A program made the position numbers and the translations under genes. A stretch of 64,000 bases of DNA, taken from NCBI RefSeq assembly GCF_005938225.1, contig NZ_VCPC01000003.1, positions 310,001 to 374,000 of the forward strand, given 5' to 3'. A model generated the notes under the pieces. The model saw only the letters and a program-made list of their open reading frames with translations, had not been told where the DNA came from and searched no databases. The stretch's first letter is position 1. Every line of letters begins with the position of its first letter. The stretch is from Arenibacterium halophilum. Lineage in GTDB: Bacteria > Pseudomonadota > Alphaproteobacteria > Rhodobacterales > Rhodobacteraceae. This document shows positions 8,738-16,451 of this stretch, one piece after another.

Positions 8738-9766
8738 TTGGGCAAGCCCACCGTTCATGACATCGCGCGCGAAGCGGGGGTCAGCCTTGCCACCGTGGAC
8801 AGGGTACTGAACGACCGCGCCGGCGTGCGCGAAAAGACCGTCGCCCGGGTGCGCGACGCCGTCTCGCGGCTGGGATATGTGCGAGATTTGTCGGCTGCCA
8901 ACCTTGCCCGTCAACGGCGCTATCGCTTTGTTTTCCTGCTTCCGGATACCACCAGTCAGTTCCTGCACGCGCTGCACGATGCGGTGTTGGAAGCAACGGC
9001 AGCTCTTCAGTTGGACCGCTGCGACATCGAGGTCATGCATGTGTCGGTGGGCGATCCCGTCGCGCTGATGGCGGCTTTTGACCGGATCGAGGCGGCCGGA
9101 ATCGATGGCGTGGCTGTCATGGCCAGCGAAACCCCGGTGCTGCGTGACAGGATCGGCCGGCTCAAGACGCAAGATGTCGCGGTTGTCGCGCTGATCACCG
9201 ATCAGCCAAATTCTGAACGTGATCATTTCGTGGGTATCGATAACGTGGCCGCCGGGCGCACGGCAGCCGTGCTGACCGGACGGTTTGCAGGCGGGCGAGA
9301 GGGCAAGATTGGCATCGTCGTGAACTCGATGATGGCGCGGGACATGGTCGAACGGCGCATCGGATTTGATCGGGTGATGGGGGAAGGATTTCCCAATCTG
9401 ACCGTCCTGCCGACCATGGAGGGCCGCGACGACCATGCGATGACCGAGCGTGTCGTCGGCCAGTTTCTGGATTCGAACTCCGACGTGATCGGTATCTATT
9501 GCGCCGGTGCGGGGATGCGCGGGCTGACGAAGGCGCTTGAGGATCGCGGACTTGGCGACAAGCTGATCGTGGTCGCGCATGATCTGACCCAGCACTCGCG
9601 CGCCGCGCTGGAAAGCGGCGTGATCGACGTGGTGATCAATCAGAACGCGGGCCACATCGCGCGCAGCGCAGCCCGCGTGTTGAAGGCGCAGTGCGACGGG
9701 GTCGATGTGATTGCCAGCCAGGAAAAGATACGGATCGAAATCGTGCTGCGGGAAAATCTGCCCTAG
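8738..9766 (+). CDS. LacI-family transcriptional regulator
   Basis: A 342-aa LacI/GalR-family repressor. The N-terminal helix-turn-helix TVHDIAREAGVSLATVDRVL is followed by the hinge region and a periplasmic-binding-like sugar-sensing domain. The variant VSLATVDRVLN resembles the RbsR/ketose-regulator subgroup. The start is TTG at 8738, supported by a strong AGGAGG-type ribosome site (8725-8730) and the canonical M-G-K-P-T-V-H start of the family. It leads the carbohydrate operon running to 20187 and probably represses it through the palindromes at 8671 and 12308-12354. Confidence 0.92.
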   Translation: MGKPTVHDIAREAGVSLATVDRVLNDRAGVREKTVARVRDAVSRLGYVRDLSAANLARQRRYRFVFLLPDTTSQFLHALHDAVLEATAALQLDRCDIEVMHVSVGDPVALMAAFDRIEAAGIDGVAVMASETPVLRDRIGRLKTQDVAVVALITDQPNSERDHFVGIDNVAAGRTAAVLTGRFAGGREGKIGIVVNSMMARDMVERRIGFDRVMGEGFPNLTVLPTMEGRDDHAMTERVVGQFLDSNSDVIGIYCAGAGMRGLTKALEDRGLGDKLIVVAHDLTQHSRAALESGVIDVVINQNAGHIARSAARVLKAQCDGVDVIASQEKIRIEIVLRENLP

Positions 9767-9796
9767 GCGCAACCGGGATACAAGGGAGACAATCAC

Positions 9797-10849
9797 ATGA
9801 AGACGATCAAGGGTCCGGCGCTGTTTCTGGCGCAGTTCGCCGCAGACGAGGCGCCCTTCAACTCGTGGGACAGTATCACGGCCTGGGCTGCGGACTGCGG
9901 GTATCGCGGGGTGCAGGTGCCAAGCTGGGATGCCCGGCTGATCGATCTGAAACTGGCTGCATCAAGCAAAGATTATTGCGACGAAATCACCGGAAAGGCC
10001 GCCGAAAACGGAGTTGAGGTAACCGAGCTGTCGACCCATCTGCAGGGCCAATTGGTCGCGGTGCATCCGGCCTATGACGCCGCCTTCGATGGCTTTGCCG
10101 ACCCATCTGTCCGCGGCAACCCCAAGGCGCGTCAGGCCTGGGCCGTCGACCAGGTGAAACAGGCCATCACGGCGAGCCGTCATATGGGTATTCGCGCGCA
10201 CGCCACGTTTTCCGGCGCGCTGGCCTGGCCCTATGTCTACCCGTGGCCTCAGCGCCCCGCCGGGCTGATCGAAACCGCCTTTGACGAATTGGCCGCGCGC
10301 TGGCGTCCGCTGCTGGATCATGCAGACGAGAACGGGGTGGATATTTGCTATGAAATCCACCCGGGCGAAGACCTGCATGATGGCGTCAGTTTCGAGATGT
10401 TCCTCGACCGCGTCGCGGGGCACGCGCGCTGCAAGATGCTGTACGACCCAAGTCACTACGTGCTGCAGGCAATGGATTACCTCGACAACATCGATATTTA
10501 TCACGACCGGATCGGGATGTTCCACGTCAAGGACGCAGAGTTGAACCCGACGGGTCGCCAGGGTGTTTATGGGGGCTATCAACCGTGGATCGATCGCGCC
10601 GGGCGGTTCCGCTCGCTGGGGGACGGGCAGGTGGATTTCGGCGCCGTATTCTCCAAGCTGACGCAATACGACTTCGATGGATGGGCCGTGGTGGAATGGG
10701 AATGCGCAATGAAGCACCCCGAGGATGGAGCCCGCGAAGGCGCGCGCTTTGTATCCGATCACATCATACGGGTCACAGAGCGCGCATTTGACGATTTCGC
10801 GGATGGTGGCGCAGACGAAGCCGCCAATCGCGCGATGCTTGGGCTCTAG
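9797..10849 (+). CDS. Sugar phosphate isomerase/epimerase family (xylose isomerase-like TIM barrel)
   Basis: A 350-aa AP-endonuclease-2/xylose-isomerase-like TIM barrel. Metal-ligand candidates appear in the expected order: EIHPGED in the middle, YDPSHYVLQ, FHVKDAE and VVEWECAM near the C terminus. Such enzymes interconvert ketoses, aldoses or inositol derivatives in the cytoplasm. It follows lacI by 30 bp with a ribosome site AAGGGAG, and is followed by a Gfo/Idh oxidoreductase, a pairing common in catabolic operons for inositols, polyols and unusual sugars. The substrate cannot be read from the sequence. Confidence 0.85.
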   Translation: MKTIKGPALFLAQFAADEAPFNSWDSITAWAADCGYRGVQVPSWDARLIDLKLAASSKDYCDEITGKAAENGVEVTELSTHLQGQLVAVHPAYDAAFDGFADPSVRGNPKARQAWAVDQVKQAITASRHMGIRAHATFSGALAWPYVYPWPQRPAGLIETAFDELAARWRPLLDHADENGVDICYEIHPGEDLHDGVSFEMFLDRVAGHARCKMLYDPSHYVLQAMDYLDNIDIYHDRIGMFHVKDAELNPTGRQGVYGGYQPWIDRAGRFRSLGDGQVDFGAVFSKLTQYDFDGWAVVEWECAMKHPEDGAREGARFVSDHIIRVTERAFDDFADGGADEAANRAMLGL

Positions 10850-10898
10850 GGTGTGCCTTAGGCATGCGAAAGGCTTGTGACGATGGGACCGGGCGGAT

Positions 10899-10938
10899 GG
10901 GGGCTCTGCCCCCGTCCCTTGGGGACTCCCCCGGAGTA
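10899..10938 (+). repeat. Palindromic intergenic repeat, family 1, copy A
   Basis: Two consecutive mini-hairpins (GGGGGCTCTGCCCCC, then GTCCCTTGGGGAC) followed by TCCCCCGGAGTA. A second copy at 30695-30734 on the opposite strand matches 38 of 40 bases. It lies between the isomerase and Gfo/Idh genes, in a 255-bp gap without another visible gene. The family resembles repetitive extragenic palindromes that I recall as common in Rhodobacterales. Confidence 0.75.
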
Positions 10939-11104
10939 CTTGTGGAATAATGAAGCGCGGAAGGCCCTTGTTTCATTGAAGTGAGAATATCTCCGCTTGA
11001 GGCACCGCGCGCAGCGGGATCAATGCAACCGGCTCCGCAGGTGCCGACAGGCTGTCTGGTCCCGGAGGCGGTGCAAAGTTAGCAGAAAATGGAAGGAACA
11101 GCAG

Positions 11105-12265
11105 ATGGAACGACAGAATGCGCCGCGTATCCGGCTGGGTATGGTGGGCGGGGGGCGCGACGCCTTTATCGGAGGCGTGCATCGTATGGCTGCACGGCTG
11201 GACGATCAATTTGAACTGGTGGCCGGATGCTTTTCTTCCACGGCGGAAAAATCCCAGGCCTCGGGCCGCGATCTGGGATTGTCAGCGGATCGCGTCTATG
11301 ACGATTTCGAGGCGATGGCGCGGCGCGAAGCCCGGTTGAAAAACGGGATTGAGGCGGTGGCGATCGTGACGCCCAATCACATGCATCTGGCGCCTGCCAC
11401 GGCCTTTCTCAAGCGCGGCATCCACGTCATCTGCGACAAACCGCTGACCGGGTCGCTGGCTGATGCACGAAGGATGCTGCGCGCTGCAGATAAATCGGAT
11501 GCCCTTTTCGTGCTGACTCACAACTACACCGGCTATCCCATGGTGCGTCAGGCGCAGGAAATGGTCGCTGCCGGTGATTTGGGCGCGATCCGGCTGGTGC
11601 AGGTTGAATATCCGCAGGATTGGTTGACCACCGCGGTCGAGGCCGCCGGCGTGAAGCAGGCAGAGTGGCGCACGGATCCCGCGCGTTCAGGCGGGGGCGG
11701 CAGCATTGGCGACATCGGCACCCATGCGTTCAACCTGGCCAGTTTTGTCTCTGGCCTGACGCTGAGCGAGCTTTGCGCCGACATGCAACGCTTTGTCGAT
11801 GGGCGGCGGCTGGACGACAACGCGCATGTCCTGTTGCGCTTCGAGGGGGGCGCGCGCGGGATGCTGTGGTGCAGCCAGGTGGCGCCGGGCAATGAAAACG
11901 CGCTACGCCTGCGCATCTATGGTGAAAAGGGTGGGCTGGTCTGGGCGCAGGAGCAACCGAATACGCTGACATTCACGCCATTTGGCGAGCCGAGCCGGTT
12001 GCTGACGCGGGGCGGTGCGGGGGCGGGCGCTGCGGCGCAACGGGTCAGCCGAATTCCGTCGGGCCACCCGGAAGGATATCTGGAGGCGTTCGCGACGCTC
12101 TATTCCGAAGCGGCTTTGGCGATTCGGGCTCATGGGGCGGGAGCGACGGCGCCAGCGGGCGTGACCTTTCCGACGGTGCGGGACGGGCTGGTTGGGGTGG
12201 CTTTTGTCGACGCCTGTGTCCGGTCGTCCGAACGTGGTGGCGCCTGGGTCAAGCCCGCAATCTGA
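11105..12265 (+). CDS. Gfo/Idh/MocA-family NAD(P)-dependent oxidoreductase
   Basis: A 386-aa oxidoreductase of the glucose-fructose/inositol dehydrogenase superfamily. It shows the Rossmann motif RLGMVGGGRDAFIGGVHR near the N terminus, the diagnostic CDKPLTGSLADA (family form EKP) around residues 117-128, and the GGGGSIGDIGTHAFNLASF segment carrying the putative catalytic His. ATG at 11105 follows GGAAGGAACAGCAG; longer in-frame extension upstream has no ribosome site. It probably oxidises a cyclic polyol or sugar taken up by the downstream importer. Upstream of it lies a family 1 palindromic repeat. Confidence 0.9.
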   Translation: MERQNAPRIRLGMVGGGRDAFIGGVHRMAARLDDQFELVAGCFSSTAEKSQASGRDLGLSADRVYDDFEAMARREARLKNGIEAVAIVTPNHMHLAPATAFLKRGIHVICDKPLTGSLADARRMLRAADKSDALFVLTHNYTGYPMVRQAQEMVAAGDLGAIRLVQVEYPQDWLTTAVEAAGVKQAEWRTDPARSGGGGSIGDIGTHAFNLASFVSGLTLSELCADMQRFVDGRRLDDNAHVLLRFEGGARGMLWCSQVAPGNENALRLRIYGEKGGLVWAQEQPNTLTFTPFGEPSRLLTRGGAGAGAAAQRVSRIPSGHPEGYLEAFATLYSEAALAIRAHGAGATAPAGVTFPTVRDGLVGVAFVDACVRSSERGGAWVKPAI

Positions 12266-12307
12266 AACAGGTTTTTCTGTTTTTCCCATCCCCTCAAGTG
12301 ACCGATA

Positions 12308-12354
12308 TGAGGGGCGTACCTCAGAAAATGCCTTTACTTGAGGTACGCCCCTCA
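12308..12354 (+). promoter_or_regulatory. Twin LacI-type operators before the ABC importer genes
   Basis: Two 16-bp palindromes, TGAGGGGCGTACCTCA (12308-12323) and its exact reverse complement TGAGGTACGCCCCTCA (12339-12354), have centres 31 bp apart, about three helical turns. Together they form a perfect 17-bp-arm inverted repeat with a 15-bp spacer. They sit 74 bp before the solute-binding protein start. A related site lies before lacI at 8671. The size and symmetry suit LacI-family binding; the whole could also form an RNA hairpin. Confidence 0.65.
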
Positions 12355-12427
12355 TCTACGATTTCACACATCCCGGAGGAGGACGGCCCAGCAGAGGCTG
12401 ACCGGGGTGCACATGGGAGGATGATCA

Positions 12428-13738
12428 ATGACTGTACGCAAGTATCTTGCGGCCACTGCGCTGACGGCCGTGGTTGCAGGCCCGGCCCTGGCCGAGGATC
12501 TGACGCTGTGCTGGGCCGCCTGGGACCCGGCCAACGCGTTGGTTGAACTGAGTAAGGATTTCGAGGCCGAGTCGGGCCATTCGATGAATTTCGAATTCGT
12601 GCCTTGGCCCAATTTTGCCGACCGGATGCTGAACGAGCTGAACTCGGGCGGCAAGCTGTGCGACCTGCTGATCGGCGATAGCCAGTGGATCGGCGGCGGC
12701 GCAGAGAACGGCCATTACGTGAAGCTGAACGATTTCTTCGACGCTGAAGGCATCAGCATGGACGATTTCGCGCCCGCGACCGTCTATGCCTATGCCACAT
12801 GGCCCAAGGGCGAGCCGAATTACTATGCGCTGCCCGCAATGGGGGATGCCAACGGCTGGTTCTATCGCAAGGACTGGTTTGGCCGTGATGACGTAAAGGC
12901 TGCCTTCAAGGATGAGGTTGGCCGCGATCTGGCCGAACCCAAGACCCAGAAAGAGCTTTTGGAAATCGCGCAGTTCTTTCAGGGGCGCGAGATCGACGGC
13001 CAGACCGTGTATGGCGCCGCGATCTTTACCGAGCGCGGGTCCGAAGGGATCACGATGGGGGTGACCGGGGCCCTATACCCCTGGGGGTTCAAATATGAAA
13101 ACACCCCCGGGTCCTATGACATGGAAGGCGCGGTGAATTCACCCGAGGCCGTTGAGGCGTTGGAATTCTACAAGGAATTCTACAAGACGGCGACACCGCC
13201 GGGCTATACCAATTCCTACATGGGAGAGTCGCTCGACGCCTTCAAATCGGGGCAGGTGGCGATGGCCATGAACTGGTTCGCCTTCTTCCCCGGTCTTTAT
13301 GCCGACCCGAACACGGGCGGCGACAAGATCGACTTCTTCGTGAACCCGCCGCAGAACCAGCCGGGCTCGACTCTTGGCGGCCAGGGTATTTCGGTCGTGT
13401 CCTATTCTGACAAGCAGGATGCTGCGCTGGAGTATATCAAGTGGTTCGCGCAGCCCGAGGTCCAGCAGAAATGGTGGGACCTGGGCGGCTATTCGGCGCA
13501 CAATGCGGTGCTGAACGATCCGGGGTTCAAGGACAGCGCGCCCTTTGCAGGGGATTTCCTGCAAGCCATGGAAAACGTTCAGGATTTCTGGCAGGAACCG
13601 GCCTATGCCGAGCTGCTTCTGGCGATGCAGAAGCGGATGCACGACTATGTCGTGGCCGATCAGGGCACCGCGAAAGAGGCGCTTGACCTGTTGATCGAAG
13701 ACTGGACCGAAGTCTTTGAGGACGAAGGCAAACTGTAA
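12428..13738 (+). CDS. ABC transporter extracellular solute-binding protein (family 1, carbohydrate)
   Basis: A 436-aa periplasmic binding protein with a clear Sec signal peptide (MTVRKYLAATALTAVVAGPALA, cleavage after ALA near residue 22). The mature protein begins EDLTLCWAAWDP and continues with the alternating lobes of family 1 (maltose/sn-glycerol-3-phosphate type) proteins. ATG at 12428 follows GGGAGGATGATCA. It captures the substrate for the two permeases and two ATPases that follow. The upstream twin operators make it the probable start of a regulated transcription unit. Substrate identity is not visible; a sugar or polyol is expected. Confidence 0.93.
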   Translation: MTVRKYLAATALTAVVAGPALAEDLTLCWAAWDPANALVELSKDFEAESGHSMNFEFVPWPNFADRMLNELNSGGKLCDLLIGDSQWIGGGAENGHYVKLNDFFDAEGISMDDFAPATVYAYATWPKGEPNYYALPAMGDANGWFYRKDWFGRDDVKAAFKDEVGRDLAEPKTQKELLEIAQFFQGREIDGQTVYGAAIFTERGSEGITMGVTGALYPWGFKYENTPGSYDMEGAVNSPEAVEALEFYKEFYKTATPPGYTNSYMGESLDAFKSGQVAMAMNWFAFFPGLYADPNTGGDKIDFFVNPPQNQPGSTLGGQGISVVSYSDKQDAALEYIKWFAQPEVQQKWWDLGGYSAHNAVLNDPGFKDSAPFAGDFLQAMENVQDFWQEPAYAELLLAMQKRMHDYVVADQGTAKEALDLLIEDWTEVFEDEGKL

Positions 13739-13753
13739 ACCACGCGTCCCGGG

Positions 13754-13772
13754 CACCGCCAGTCGCGCGGTG
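13754..13772 (+). other. Small hairpin between binding-protein and permease genes
   Basis: CACCGC-N7-GCGGTG in the 86-bp gap after the binding-protein gene, without a T-run. Such hairpins often stabilise the upstream mRNA or partly terminate, so that the binding protein is made in excess. Weak by itself. Confidence 0.3.
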
Positions 13773-13824
13773 GCCGGGGCGGGCGTGCCGCGCCGCCCAA
13801 TGGCAACAGGAACAAGAGCTACCG

Positions 13825-14772
13825 ATGTCTGATACATTTGCAGACCGCGCGGCCCGTGCCACGCCCAAGCCCGCGGCGCGACGCATCCGGGGACTGTCGG
13901 ACCGGGCAATCGCGTGGATCTTTGTCGCGCCGACGATCTTCCTGCTGCTGGCGATCAACATCTTCCCGCTGATCTGGACGATCAACCTGAGCTTTACCAA
14001 CTTCAAGGCAAACCGCGCCAATCGGGCCGTCGAATACATTGGCTTGCGCAACTACGAACGCATCCTGACCGACAGCGATATCTGGCTGACGATGCAGGCC
14101 ACGGCACATTTCCTGTTCTGGACGATCTTCTTTCAGGTGCTGATCGGGTTCACGCTGGCCTGGCTGATCAACCGCAAGTTCAAGGGAAACGACCTGTGGA
14201 CCACGATCATCGTGCTGCCGATGATGCTGTCGCCTGCGGTGGTCGGCAACTTCTGGACCTTTCTCTATCAACCGCAGATCGGGCTTTTCAACTACGTCGT
14301 CGCCTTCTTCACCGGGGCCGATCCGTCGTCGTTCCAGATGATCGGCGATGTCGCACTGGCGCCCTGGTCCATCGTAATCGTCGACACCTGGATGTGGACT
14401 CCCTTTGTGATGCTGATCTGCCTTGCCGGGCTGCGATCCATCCCGGATTACATCTACGAGGCGGCGGAAATCGACCGCGCCAGCAAGATGCGGCAGTTCT
14501 TTACCATCACGATCCCCATGGTGCTGCCCTTCCTGATGCTGGCTGTGCTGTTCCGCGGTATCGAGAACTTCAAGATGTTCGATCTGGTGGTGCAGCTTAC
14601 CGGCGGCGGCCCGGGATCGACGACAGAACTCACCTCGATCAACCTCAAGCGAGAGGCCTTCGAGAAATGGCGCACGGGCTATGCCAGCGCCTATGCGATC
14701 ATCCTCTTTGTCACCGTCTTCGGACTCGCCTCGATCTACGTGAAGGCGCTCAACAAGGTGAAGGAGCGCTAG
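13825..14772 (+). CDS. ABC transporter permease, MalF/UgpA-like (CUT1 family)
   Basis: A 315-aa inner-membrane permease with six predicted hydrophobic segments, the first at about residues 30-52 (IAWIFVAPTIFLLLAINIF). The cytoplasmic EAA loop YEAAEIDRASKMRQFFTITIPM (around residues 210-232), which contacts the ATPase, is intact. It pairs with the second permease at 14909. In this operon the two permeases are separated by an unusually long 136-bp gap carrying a family 2 palindromic repeat. Confidence 0.93.
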   Translation: MSDTFADRAARATPKPAARRIRGLSDRAIAWIFVAPTIFLLLAINIFPLIWTINLSFTNFKANRANRAVEYIGLRNYERILTDSDIWLTMQATAHFLFWTIFFQVLIGFTLAWLINRKFKGNDLWTTIIVLPMMLSPAVVGNFWTFLYQPQIGLFNYVVAFFTGADPSSFQMIGDVALAPWSIVIVDTWMWTPFVMLICLAGLRSIPDYIYEAAEIDRASKMRQFFTITIPMVLPFLMLAVLFRGIENFKMFDLVVQLTGGGPGSTTELTSINLKREAFEKWRTGYASAYAIILFVTVFGLASIYVKALNKVKER

Positions 14773-14791
14773 CGATGACCGTCGGGATTTT

Positions 14792-14850
14792 GAGTATTTT
14801 TGCCGAAAAGAAGCAGGGCGAGTCTCGCCTTCTTTTCGGTGCAAATACTC
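14792..14850 (+). repeat. Palindromic intergenic repeat, family 2, copy A
   Basis: Long hairpin with arms at 14792-14813 (GAGTATTTTTGCCGAAAAG...) and 14829-14850 (...CTTTTCGGTGCAAATACTC), 19 of 22 positions complementary, plus an inner GCGAG/CTCGC stem. A related hairpin is at 61529-61608. It lies inside an operon between two permease genes. A second hairpin with a GCAA loop (ACCGGCC-GCAA-GGCCGGT, 14862-14879) follows. Confidence 0.75.
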
Positions 14851-14908
14851 GCGCCGCAGGCACCGGCCGCAAGGCCGGTTTCACGCCCCTTGCCAATGGG
14901 ACAACGCC

Positions 14909-15847
14909 ATGAGCAGCTATTCGATCACCGAACCCTCGGATCGGCAGAAATGGATCGCGGGCACACTTGTTGTTGTCTACGCGTTGATCACCATGATGCC
15001 GCTGGTCTGGATTTTCCTGACCGGGTTCAAATCGCCCGCGGATGCGATCAGCTATCCCCCCAAGGTGCTGTTCGATCCGACGCTCGAAGGCTATGTAAAC
15101 CTGTTCACCACGCGCACGCGTCAGACGCAGGAGTTTCTGGCCGCGAACCCGCCGCAGACCTGGGCGGATGAGATCGTGCGCCAGTATGACATGGTGATCG
15201 CGGGGCCGTCGAAATTTGGAGAGCGGTTTCTGAATTCGGTGATCATCGGGTTCGGCTCGACATTTCTGTCGATCTTCCTGGGCACGCTGGCGGCCTATGC
15301 CTTCAGCCGGTTCAAGATTCCGCTGGCCGACGACCTGCTGTTCTTCATCCTGTCCACGCGGATGATGCCGCCCATTGCCGTCGCGATTCCGATCTTCCTG
15401 ATGTATCGCAATCTGGGCCTGTCGGACACGCATCTGGGCATGATCCTGCTGTATACGGCGGTGAACATCAGCCTTGCCGTCTGGCTGCTGAAAGGGTTCA
15501 TCGACGAGATCCCGCGCGAATATGAAGAGGCGGCGCTGATCGATGGCTATACCCGGTTCCAGGCCTTCGTGAAGGTGGTGCTGCCGCAGGCGGCGACGGG
15601 CATCGCCTCGACCGCGATCTTCTGCCTGATCTTTGCGTGGAATGAATATGCCTTTGCGGTTCTGCTGACCAGCGGCACGGCCCAGACTGCGCCGCCATTC
15701 ATCCCGACGATCATTGGCGTGGGTGGGCTGGACTGGCCGGCGATCGCGGCGGCGGCAACGATCTTCCTGTTGCCGGTGATGATCTTCACCATCCTGTTGC
15801 GCAAGCACCTGCTGCGCGGAATCACATTCGGGGCGGTGCGCAAATGA
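14909..15847 (+). CDS. ABC transporter permease, MalG/UgpE-like (CUT1 family)
   Basis: A 312-aa permease and partner of the 13825 gene. The N-terminal membrane segment is at about residues 15-35 (GTLVVVYALITMMPLVWIF). The EAA loop YEEAALIDGYTRFQAFVKVVLP occupies about residues 207-228. There is a long periplasmic insertion (LFTTRTRQTQEFLAANPPQT) after the first membrane segment, as in polyol and glycerol-type importers. Its stop overlaps the next start (ATGA at 15844), so the small membrane protein that follows is translationally coupled to it. Confidence 0.93.
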   Translation: MSSYSITEPSDRQKWIAGTLVVVYALITMMPLVWIFLTGFKSPADAISYPPKVLFDPTLEGYVNLFTTRTRQTQEFLAANPPQTWADEIVRQYDMVIAGPSKFGERFLNSVIIGFGSTFLSIFLGTLAAYAFSRFKIPLADDLLFFILSTRMMPPIAVAIPIFLMYRNLGLSDTHLGMILLYTAVNISLAVWLLKGFIDEIPREYEEAALIDGYTRFQAFVKVVLPQAATGIASTAIFCLIFAWNEYAFAVLLTSGTAQTAPPFIPTIIGVGGLDWPAIAAAATIFLLPVMIFTILLRKHLLRGITFGAVRK

Positions 15848-16041
15848 CGGGTTTCCTGAGCGGGCTGGTGCGTCTGCGGCGCGGACCGTGGGAGTTGCTG
15901 GCGACGGTGTTGATCGCGCTGGGCGTTGTGATGCTGATGCAGCCGTATGTCCTGTGGCTCTACACCTATTCCTTCATCGTCACGCTGGTGGGAACGGTGA
16001 TGTTCATCGTCGTCAGCCATTTTCCCGAGAACGGGCGATGA
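15844..16041 (+). CDS. Small membrane protein encoded with ABC importer
   Basis: A 65-aa protein, almost entirely two hydrophobic helices (about residues 16-36 ELLATVLIALGVVMLMQPYV and 39-58 YTYSFIVTLVGTVMFIVVSH). It starts in a 4-base ATGA overlap with the permease gene and ends in a similar overlap with the next gene, so it is a genuine operon member. It has no catalytic motif. Comparable tiny proteins accompany some CUT1 importers; a role in assembly or modulation of the permease pair is inference. Confidence 0.8.
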   Translation: MTGFLSGLVRLRRGPWELLATVLIALGVVMLMQPYVLWLYTYSFIVTLVGTVMFIVVSHFPENGR

Positions 16042-16436
16042 GCCCGGCCGCCCCCGCCGAGGTCAGCGCCGCCTTCGCGGCGATGCCAGAACCCGTGCGT
16101 GCCCGGGCCTTGCATCTGCGGGACATGGTCTTTGCCTGCGCGGATGAGGCCGGGCTGGCAGCGCCGCGCGAATGCCTGAAGTGGGGGCAACCGGCCTATG
16201 TGCCGGGGAAGGGGGGCACTACGATCCGCATCGCATCCGAGCGCGGCACGCCGGGGTGTCAGATGCTGGTGCATTGCCAGACGACGCTAGTGGAAGATTG
16301 GCGCGCGCGTTTTGACGGGCGGCTTGAATTCCAGGGCAACCGCGCGGTGGTGATCGCCCCGGACACCCCGCCAGATCACGCCGCGCTGCGCCAGTGTATC
16401 CTTGATGCCCTGACCTACCATTCACGAAAGCCCTGA
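16038..16436 (+). CDS. DUF1801 (YdhG-like) domain protein
   Basis: A 132-aa soluble protein with the DUF1801 signature CLKWGQPAYVPGKGGTTIRI in its first half, a family of small proteins of unproven function (some annotated as iron-chaperone-like). It starts by a 4-base ATGA overlap with the small membrane protein gene and ends 15 bp before the first ATPase, so it is co-transcribed with the importer. Its presence inside a sugar importer operon is odd and no functional link can be read from sequence. Confidence 0.82.
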   Translation: MSPAAPAEVSAAFAAMPEPVRARALHLRDMVFACADEAGLAAPRECLKWGQPAYVPGKGGTTIRIASERGTPGCQMLVHCQTTLVEDWRARFDGRLEFQGNRAVVIAPDTPPDHAALRQCILDALTYHSRKP

Positions 16437-16451
16437 TACGAAAGTCCCGCT

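Noticed and set aside
10015..10027. TGAGGTAACCGAG as a third site of the LacI-type motif
   Set aside because: Inside the isomerase coding sequence and only half of the palindrome matches.
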